Of a DNA stretch of 64,000 bases, positions 49,740 through 64,000 are shown in pieces. The notes under the pieces were generated by a model, which had not been told where the DNA came from, searched no databases, and saw nothing but the letters and a program-made list of their open reading frames with translations. Numbering within the stretch: position 1 is the first letter of the stretch; each line of letters opens with the position of its first letter. The position numbers and the translations under genes were made by a program. This stretch comes from Trichinella spiralis (taxonomy: Eukaryota > Nematoda > Enoplea > Trichinellida > Trichinellidae): contig CM012953.1 in assembly GCA_000181795.3 (NCBI GenBank), positions 1,012,184-1,076,183 on the forward strand, given 5' to 3'.

Positions 49740-50000
49740 GGTTTTCTTTATGTGACTGCTCATTGATGCAAACTTTTCAATTGTGATTAGATGTAATATT
49801 TTTTCATTTCATTTGTTTCAAATATCCCCATAAACGACTGCGCAACTTGAATAGTAATGACGTAATAGGGAAATTTTTTTTATTCCAAAATTATACTGAG
49901 TTTGGTTTTATCAAAATTAATGCATCATTCATTGAAATTTTGTTTTCTAATATATTATTAATGAAGTTTATACTTTTTGTGATTTTTATCTTTTCACATT
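49740..50000 (+). repeat. Diverged direct repeat, copy A
   Basis: About 260 bases matching 51060-51320 in order: GCTCATTGAT-CAAACT near the start, TTATTCCAAAATT in the middle, CATTCATTGAAATT and GAAGTTTATACTTTTT near the end. Many substitutions and small indels show it is old. Family unknown. Confidence 0.55.
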
Positions 50001-51059
50001 TTCAAAACTTTTATTTTTATAATTGCAACTGAAAAGTGCTAAGTGAAATTTCCCGTGCTATTGTCTTCCCTGTTTTGCCAAAAACAGAGATTCGTTTTTA
50101 AAGGAATTTTTACTTTTTTGAAAGTTGCACATTCACATTTATTAAACATAGTTGTTTGCAGATTTTCATCAGAAGCTGTTCAGTAGTTGTGCAATAAATG
50201 GCCTTTAAGTTGGCCCGTCAACACTTGGTATAGATGCCCTCTTTTCACCTTTTATGAAATGCTGCAAAACTGCTTATTCCTCCATGTGTTGATGTTAGAT
50301 GCGAAAGACAGAACAAAATATCAACAACTTCTCCTTACTTTTATATATATTTCTAAACATACATATATATATATTTCGTGTCAGAACAGCTAGTGTAGGT
50401 GCATCATTCTATAGATTACTAGATGTCGACATTATTATAAATCTTGATTCACTCCATTCTACTTCGGTGAAAGACCTGGTATGACGCAGGGTGCACATGA
50501 AATCATCCTTAAATTCTCTATTGAACTGAATTCAGGCACTACAATCGAGCGTTGCAAACTGCTGCCGGGCAAACAATAAATGGTTAACAGTGGCTGCTTC
50601 ATTTCCTGGAGCGCTTTGATGGGTTGTTCCAATTGGCTACCTTGACATCTTTGGGTTTTCTCACTAGCAGGAACTATTCAACTTTCTGGAAACACCGTTA
50701 CACGTAAAATTCTGCAGTATGTTCCTAGGTGCAGCGTTATCAATAAATTCAGGGTGAGTTCTAAATGGTTATTCTTGGTAAAGTGTGGAACCTACAATAT
50801 TCACAAATGTCAGTTCTCTTTTGTTATCATTCAGTGCAGTCACTATACAACGCAATTACGCACAACACTATCACAGTTTACTATTCTAGCATATAGCAAA
50901 AGATATAAGATGAACAGAAGTAACTACACTACCGCTTCCCAACTCTGCCGCCCAAGCAAAAAACCTCCAGTACTAATACTTAGGTGTAGGTATGGGTTTG
51001 GTACTACTCGGTCCCACTTTTCTCTTATTGGTCTTTGCCCACGCTATTTTATTGGACCG

Positions 51060-51320
51060 TCAAATCTTTGTCGTATTGGTCTTCCTTGTCCAATTGCTCA
51101 TTGATTCAAACTCTTCAGATGTGAATATCTGAAATATTCTTTCCTTTCATTGGATCAAATATTCCATTTAGGATTACGTAACTTTAATAATAGTGGGCGT
51201 AACATAAAAATGGAAATATTTATTATTCCAAAATTTTATTGTTTGTTTGAAGTTTTGTCATTCATTGAAATTCTGTTTATTTAAATATATTATTTGTGGT
51301 GAAGTTTATACTTTTTCATG
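51060..51320 (+). repeat. Diverged direct repeat, copy B
   Basis: Partner of 49740-50000, about 1.3 kb downstream and in the same orientation, with the same ordered blocks. Could be two insertions of one unknown element or old LTR-like ends; no coding remains lie clearly between them. Confidence 0.55.
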
Positions 51321-52626
51321 ATCAGCATTCCCGAAAATAATTTTTATCATTATTCTATATTTTATTGTACTAAAGTGACGTTATATCAAATGCGATAGTC
51401 ACAATTCAGAAGAAAGAATACAAAAAATAACTTAAATAGTGATTTTTATTTTTCACCAACCATCAGCAGCAGTAAGAACAGTAAAGAACAGCCAACAATG
51501 GTCTAGTAGAGATTTCCCTCCTGATATATAAATCTGCTCTGACTGTTGTAAATAAATTTGTTGCCTGTTGAAATATATCAAGATTGGATGTTAACTTCCG
51601 GGTGTAATATCAGAATACTAAATAATCTGTTTGAAAAATCTGGAATGTTGTAGCAACACTCCCAATTTCCGGGTTACAAATGGCACTAATGCTAACGTTA
51701 CGTGTTAGCTCGCAATTTCCCTTAATTTTACGCATGATTAGACGCATATGCCTTTGTCAAACATTCTTCGCTTTTCTCGTCACATCACATATGTTGGTAA
51801 AGGCGATTTTAATACAAGGGAAAATGCACAAGTGACAAATTGTTCACAGTTGCAGCTTTCAAGCTTAACCAAGGAGTGACAAATACTAAATTGTTAGCAT
51901 CTGATGAATTTCTTGATTTTACTGGGAGTGTTCTACTTAAATCTTTCTTATTTGCAATCCAAGAATTTTACTTTAATATTTACAAAGTTTCTTTTGTTAC
52001 AAAACATCCATATATGTATTTTATACATGTCGATGAGGTTTCCTGTTTGTATGAAAAATCCTGTTTGACGTTCATACATTTCATATAAAATACAGTCGAA
52101 CTTCGTTAAGTGCATAAGATTTTGGCCGAAAAAAATTCCCTGTAGTTAATTATACGGTAATTTTCAGTATTTTCAGCCAAAACGTATGTATGCAAACAGA
52201 AAATGGTATGGTGCATTGGTATGGTTAGTACAGAATATGGTAAAAATGTATAATTTTTGGCAAAAATGTATGTATGTAAAAATGTATGGTAGGTATGTAA
52301 ACAAAATCAGCAATATTACAGATTTTGGGTCAGCTGTTGCACTACATTTTGTTGTGAATATTACGTTTGATTAAAGATAAAATCCATCTATGCATACTAT
52401 TTTCTATTCATAGGCCACCTCCACCATATTAATAATATGCAGGCATAGTAAAAAATGAATGTATGGAACAGCGAACACTGAAGTAATGAGATCAAACGTT
52501 GCAATTGCCGATGTTACATATTCAGTTTATCACAATGGGGATGAAGAGGTGTGAATTTGCATGTGACATGCGGAAAAATATAAATGATGCGGTCGCTTCT
52601 AATGTATGATTCTGAACAAAAATAAT

Positions 52627-52996
52627 TGTTAGCGACAAAACCGTTGTCGCCTGTGAGCCGGTGTACAGTAATTTCTATTCAGCGGTTGGTCAAACCAACA
52701 ATGCTTACCTAACTGAAATCTGAATCGCGTTCACTTCTGAGCGTGGTACAAAGCAGTACAGACTAGTATAAACACACAGTCTATTGAACGAAGGTGCAAG
52801 CTAAGGAACAGATACGAACGTGCAAGGAGATGTCACAATACAATAAATTAAAAAACAAAGGCACAAAACAGTATGTTTATCATTGGCATGACTCATAGAT
52901 CACGAACTTCTCCCTGCTCACTCAGTCAAACTTCCGAGACTACAGAAAGCAATTATGTCCTGCATTCAGGTACAGAGCCATTAGGTGCGCCAGCAA
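52627..52996 (-). mobile_element. Diverged LTR related to the BEL/Pao LTR
   Basis: About 370 bp starting TGTTAGCGAC on the plus strand. It matches 46693-47058 in order, sharing GAACGAAGGTGCAAGCT, AATAAA-containing and TTTATCATTGGCA blocks and ATTCAGGTACAGAGCCA at the end. Divergence between the two is clearly higher than between the two Gypsy-derived units, so the LTR family is older. No gag or polymerase sequence adjoins it, so it is a solo LTR or the relic end of a lost copy. Precise target duplications could not be recognised. Confidence 0.55.
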
Positions 52997-53097
52997 TTAT
53001 TTTACAATAGATCATTTAATTTGGATTAATTTACAACAACAAAAGCCAGTTCTGTCTTTCGTCCCCACGCAATTGTCTCCCATGTACAACAGAACCT

Positions 53098-55951
53098 GAA
53101 TCAAAAAAGCTCAGTTTATTGCTCACACCGTATATTCAATGCAAAACTCAAACACGTGGGAAAAAAACACTGACACTGAGGCAGTAACACAATTGACTAA
53201 CCCCGAGGCACAAAACAACCAGACACGTCACGCAACCAGTGACCACCACGTGAGTCTACCAGATTCACTATGTATCTTTATTACCGTCTTGAAAATAATC
53301 AGGTGCATACTGTACCTCAGTTTACAGCAACTATGTTAATACAGTTTTCATACGTCACTTTGTCTAAATATATATATTATAACTGCAAACACTCTGGAAA
53401 TTAGAACTACATTAAAATAAATTTCTTTAAGTGGATGCTAATAATCACTAACAGGAATATATTTATATATCATCATAGCATCTTATTTTATTTTCTTCTT
53501 CATTTTTTATTATTCATTTTATTGTTCAAGTTTATTTTTATTAAAATGAATTAAAATATTCAGCTTCTAATTTTAACGGTTGATCAAAAATCTGCTCAAA
53601 TTACGGTCTTCATTACGTACCTTAATATTAGTATTAGTACAGTATGCTATTGTTTTGACGTCACAGTTGGAACGTGTCAGCGTAACGCGTGAAATGCTAC
53701 GTTGGCGACTGCGGTGAGATCAGCACCAGTCCCAAAACAGTTCATGGAAATTTCACCGCAATTTTGATGCTACTGCTGCACTGAGGATTTCAGTCCCTGA
53801 ACTGACCTGAAGCACTGGTTAAAGAAAGTTTAACAGTTCTTGCAGCTCATAACGTTCGATGAAGATCCACGAAGGACGCCGATTTCACCATGTTTTCTCA
53901 TTGGACGCTGATGCCATTCTCTTGGTCACCATGCGCTGCGTCCTAAGTGGAACAAACCATCCTGGATGACTTCGCTTCCAGCCCGCGTGATCTCCTCTCT
54001 GACGCCACTGTGGATAAGGAGGTACTTCACAGAGGGGGTGAGTAAAACTGCCTATCACAAACACTAGCCACTTTGAGCGTCGGTTCTCACGAAAAGGCCG
54101 TTTGCCGTCAGCGAAACAAACAAGCAGTAAGTCAGTCGGGTCTGCTGTGGTGCGACACGTCCAGTGGAATACCTAACCAAGAACAGCTAGCAGTTCAGTG
54201 ACTTCACTAAAGAATCGATTGAAGATGGAGATTGATTGACTCAGAAATCGAAATCAGAAAATGTCAATAGAACTTAAAAATTCAGGCAGAGTGTCTAAGG
54301 CGATCGCCGCTTCCCAGTGAATTTCAGAATACCACCGATGGGATCATTTCAATCATCAGCGGACCACCGAATTCATCAGATAGTTCAGAAATGGATGCAA
54401 ATGAAATGCACAAAATATTCACGTGGTATCATCGCCAGTGCCTGTCTCTAACACCGTCCCCTCGATTAGAAGTGAGGCAAAGGCTGTTTACCATTGTGAA
54501 TAATCCTCTGCTCAGCGGCCACTTGAGCACCATCGACTGAACCAGAAGAAGATTATCAGGGCATGCAAATGTTGCCTTGGAAAGAACAGTGCTCTGATGC
54601 CTACTGACAGCTGCTAAATGAAATTGTTACTGTATTAGTATTAGGAGTGTTACGAAAGGAACTCCAACATCACCTGCCACTTTATCAAAACGAAAGAAAC
54701 TCATCTCATGAAGAGGCCTCTGCAGCGGCTGACGTACCATCAGCGGCACATGGTGAAGCAATTGATGTAGGAAATGCACCAAAATTGGCTTTGTGAGCCA
54801 TCATCATAACCGTGGTCTTACCCGATGGTTCCTATGAAAAAGAAGGACGGATCATTCAGATTCTGCGTCGACTAACCGCTGCTGACGTTTCAGCAGCCCT
54901 GAAAACTCCGATGAAAATCAAAACCGTTTAAAGATGGACAACCCTTTTTGAAATTTGATGACACACGAAAAGTCCTGCAGCCCATGAAATGTTTCTTGAG
55001 CATAGACATGGGTAGTGGTTACTGGATGAGGCAGATAAAAAGAAAACTAGCTTTCCTTATGGTATCATATCTGTTCTGAGTGATTGCCTCCAGGTTGTCC
55101 AACGCTCTGGCTGGCTTCATCGTCTCATTGTAATTGTGTTTTCTGTGTAATTTTACTCTGGTTTACGTTTTTTGGAAAGACGACTCTTGCATCAATTACT
55201 GTATATAATTCATCGCATAGAATTTTGAAACTTATTCCTAGTCTTTTTAAATCAAAACATTTTTGCGCACTTTACAAAAAGAAATGATAAAGGCCACGGC
55301 AGAATCCCTTGATTTTCTGAAACCAGTGGAGCTGCTCTGTTATTTCATAAGCTTATATATATACATATTCGTTTGAATCTCGTTTATCAGTGTGTTTTTC
55401 TGTTCTCTACCTCGTTTTTTACTTTTTTATTTCTGTCATATTCATCAACTATTTTTGACTAGTATATTCTTCTGTCTAATAAAGAGTTTTACGCAAGCAT
55501 CATGTTTATATTGAAAATCCTCATTGTCATTTTACACTTATTGCAGGAAGATTTAAAAAAAGATTGTCGATCATCACGTCCCTATTGAACTGGCTGTTCA
55601 AAAAGGATGCCAAATGTCATTGGTCGACGGAGTGCCAATCTGCATTCGACATGCTGAAAAATTGCTTCTACAAAAAACAACAACAAAGCACAACGAAATT
55701 GCAAACATTTTAATGATAAATTACACAAATAATATAATAATATAATGACCAGTAATTAATAGATTCAAACATGAGTAGCATATCATATATGTGATCTGAT
55801 GAGTAGAAATGAGAGCAAAATTATTTCAATAGAAATCATTTTAGATTTAATTGAACGATTTTACAAAAAAGATTGTTGTCCACCTGTGGTACCCCTGCCA
55901 TATTGGAAAACTATCTGCCGTAGATAGGGGCGCAATGGATGGTAACTAAAT
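53098..55951 (+). mobile_element. Ty3/Gypsy-derived fossil unit, copy 2
   Basis: Same unit as 41310-44432 and in the same orientation, but without the 255-bp solo LTR. Over most of its length it differs from copy 1 by only a few bases per hundred; the left 300 bases are somewhat more diverged. It carries the same polymerase traces (KKKDGSF block near 54837-54857, SIDMGSGYW block near 55001-55025, FKKDAKCHWSTECQSAF near 55599-55650) and is likewise broken. The first and last bases of the unit are defined only by the end of similarity with copy 1; flanks differ completely. Confidence 0.75.
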
Positions 55952-56140
55952 TCTGCAAACTTTTTTTATTCAACTTTTATTCTCTTTAACGTTTTACGTT
56001 TAAGACGAGTAGAATCATTCGTAATTTATCATTTTGAATAATTTGAAATGTATATTTTGCTAGAGTAATATTTTGAAGATTTTGATTTTATGTATTTATT
56101 TTATTATTAGATATTAAATGAATATTGTTTAAAACACTGA

Positions 56141-56146
56141 TTTATT
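56141..56146 (-). terminator. Poly(A) signal of BRSK
   Basis: TTTATT on the plus strand (AATAAA on the coding strand) about 115 bases beyond the BRSK stop. Confidence 0.45.
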
Positions 56147-56261
56147 TTTTTCAATGTTTTTCCAAATGATCTTGTGCAGTCATACTTATATATGCATAAT
56201 GCTTGTTGTTTTGCTTAGATGTTTTGTTTAGATGCAAATTTGAAATGTGACAGAAATGTGT

Positions 56262-62614
<6,353 letters not shown>

Positions 62615-64000
62615 ATTGACCATAATAAACAAGCAACAATTACAGTATTTTTAATTTGTTTGTGAAATTAAAAAGTATATTTTGATATTAGCATATTCCA
62701 GCATAGGAAATGGGGCAATCTTGGAAGCTACCATGCTGTTCACCAGACCTATTGCCACAGACTTCCGCCTTCTTTGCTTGGTGAAAAAGCCACCATGTCA
62801 TTGAATCTAGTAAAGGTCTGTTCTGCAAAGCTGCAAAACATAACCAATCGAACAACGCATGCTCACTTGAATAAGCGCACATGTTGTGTCTGAACAAATC
62901 AATATTAAGCAGGCATCGTTAGTTGTCGCAAAGCGAAAGGCGAGGAAACTGCCATCACGCAGATTATGCATTGACACATGGGACGATATCAATCAATAAG
63001 GACTTATTTTACAGTGCTTTTAAATCAAAATTATTGTTACTCGACTTCTGCAAAATGATGGTTCAAAATATCCTTATATGCATATACAGAAGTCTATTAA
63101 TAAATAAGCATAAACATAATTATCTGTTGAAGTCATTGGTAAGTATTTTTATTGGTAAGCTTGTTGAAATTTAAATTAATTAATTAAATTGCGAAATATT
63201 TTAATTTCTCTCAAAATTGGAATCATTGAGCTTGTTTCGATAAACTGAAATATTACATTTGCTTTATTATACATGAATCATTTATACAAATTAAATTTAA
63301 TGATAATTTTATCATAATTTTCTGTAACATGTGCTGCTTTCGCAAATAAAATTTTTTGAGGAACGAACTTTCATCTTATACAATAAAATTAATACAGCCT
63401 TGCTTCATTTGTAAATCTATATAATCTGCATTTTAAATATTAATTTCATGCAAAATTTAAATTAAGATTTTAAATGTTGGTTCTGCAACAAGCAAAATAT
63501 GATTAATGAAGTGCATATTTAAAACTTTGAATTCATTCCGCAAAATATTTGCATGAAAATTATTTTTCACTTTTCGAAATATAAAAAAGCAATTGCAAAA
63601 GAATTAAACTGATAAAATAGTATTCATTTTATGCATTTTTTTCATTTTGTAGATTCATCTTTATTTAGCTGTAAAGCAATTCATTTTCCACTACATCATA
63701 CCATATTTAAAACTTCAAATCACATAAATAATAACTACGCTTTTAATATTTTGAATCCAATGAAATTATTTCAAATAATATTACAATAATAACAAATTTG
63801 GGATAGAATCATAATTTTTCATATCAAAGGTGAATGCAGCTTTAGAGTTTCGAAAGAATTGCATTTATTAAGTTGGAATTTTTAATATAATAAAACAAGC
63901 AAAATTATTTTGAAATTATAAAAAAACATTAAGCATCAGCTGTGCACGTTTGTTAAAATCAATTTATATTTACATCCAACTTTTTGCCAATTTTTTAACA
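62615..64000. other. Region upstream of BRSK to the window edge
   Basis: About 1.4 kb holding the BRSK promoter side. A higher-GC patch at about 62700-63000 could contain a 5'UTR exon or promoter. The open frames there (62688-62897, 62807-62992) show no domain. The rest is plain AT-rich DNA. Confidence 0.45.

Larger units (their letters stand above)
48831..52626. other. Gene-poor region with old repeats
   Basis: About 3.8 kb without a supported gene. It contains a pair of diverged direct repeats (49740-50000 and 51060-51320), a possible pogo-like transposon end at 52091, and a GTATG-rich stretch at 52175-52305. Open frames at 49847-50032, 50187-50484 and 50754-51104 have no recognisable protein features. 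Confidence 0.4.

Noticed and set aside
50754-51104. 116-codon plus-strand frame
   Set aside because: No recognisable features, no codon bias, and it partly overlaps an old repeat.
62688-62992. Minus-strand frames upstream of BRSK
   Set aside because: No domain, no splice sites joining them to a gene, and overlapping frames of similar length in two registers.

Overview
The window is AT-rich animal DNA, most likely from a nematode and possibly a clade I (Trichinella-like) species. The evidence is a dense set of conserved animal nuclear genes cut into many small exons by introns of about 45-110 bp. Acceptors are of the TTTTCAG or TTTTTAG type. Several start codons sit a few bases behind an acceptor, as expected for 5'UTR introns or spliced-leader trans-splicing. 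Organism assignment is inference. The exon chains were built by hand from conserved protein blocks, GT-AG sites and phase matching. For every complete gene modelled, the exons sum to a multiple of three.

Layout. 1-497 (-): dCMP deaminase, running off the left edge. 1905-3606 (+): SIRT1-type deacetylase. 4635-8207 (-): STK11/LKB1 kinase. 9571-10392: unidentified broken gene. 11090-15268 (+): CDC5L. 15606-16247 (-): BANF1/BAF. 17840-18486 (-): secreted two-WAP protein. 19393-22543 (+): CDC23/APC8. 22955-23724 (+): three-LIM protein. 24269-25152 (+): secreted protein of unknown family. 25212-27382 (-): equilibrative nucleoside transporter. 28731-29479 (+): SUB1/PC4. 30617-34502 (-): SID-1/SIDT/CHUP family membrane protein, 800 aa in 21 exons. 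35497-36141 (-): two abutting in-frame small ORFs. 37009-40455 (-): SSRP1 (FACT). 56262-62614 (-): BRSK/SAD-1 kinase.

Between SSRP1 and BRSK, about 41.3-56 kb is a gene-poor, less AT-rich island of fossil elements. It holds a Ty3/Gypsy-derived unit of about 2.9 kb present twice in the same orientation (41310-44432 and 53098-55951). A 255-bp solo LTR lies in the first copy only. A BEL/Pao gag-protease fossil with an LTR lies on the minus strand (44.5-47.06 kb), and a diverged LTR relative sits at about 52.6-53.0 kb. A decayed Lys/Glu-rich repeat tract and other old repeats lie between them.

Functional links. Most genes are nuclear housekeeping: splicing (CDC5L), FACT (SSRP1), transcription cofactor (SUB1), chromatin and envelope (BANF1), APC/C (CDC23) and deacetylation (SIRT1). 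LKB1 and one of its known substrate kinases, BRSK/SAD-1, lie about 48 kb apart, and the BRSK activation loop keeps the LKB1 target threonine. The SID-1-family gene and the bicistronic-looking locus are the most interesting single items.
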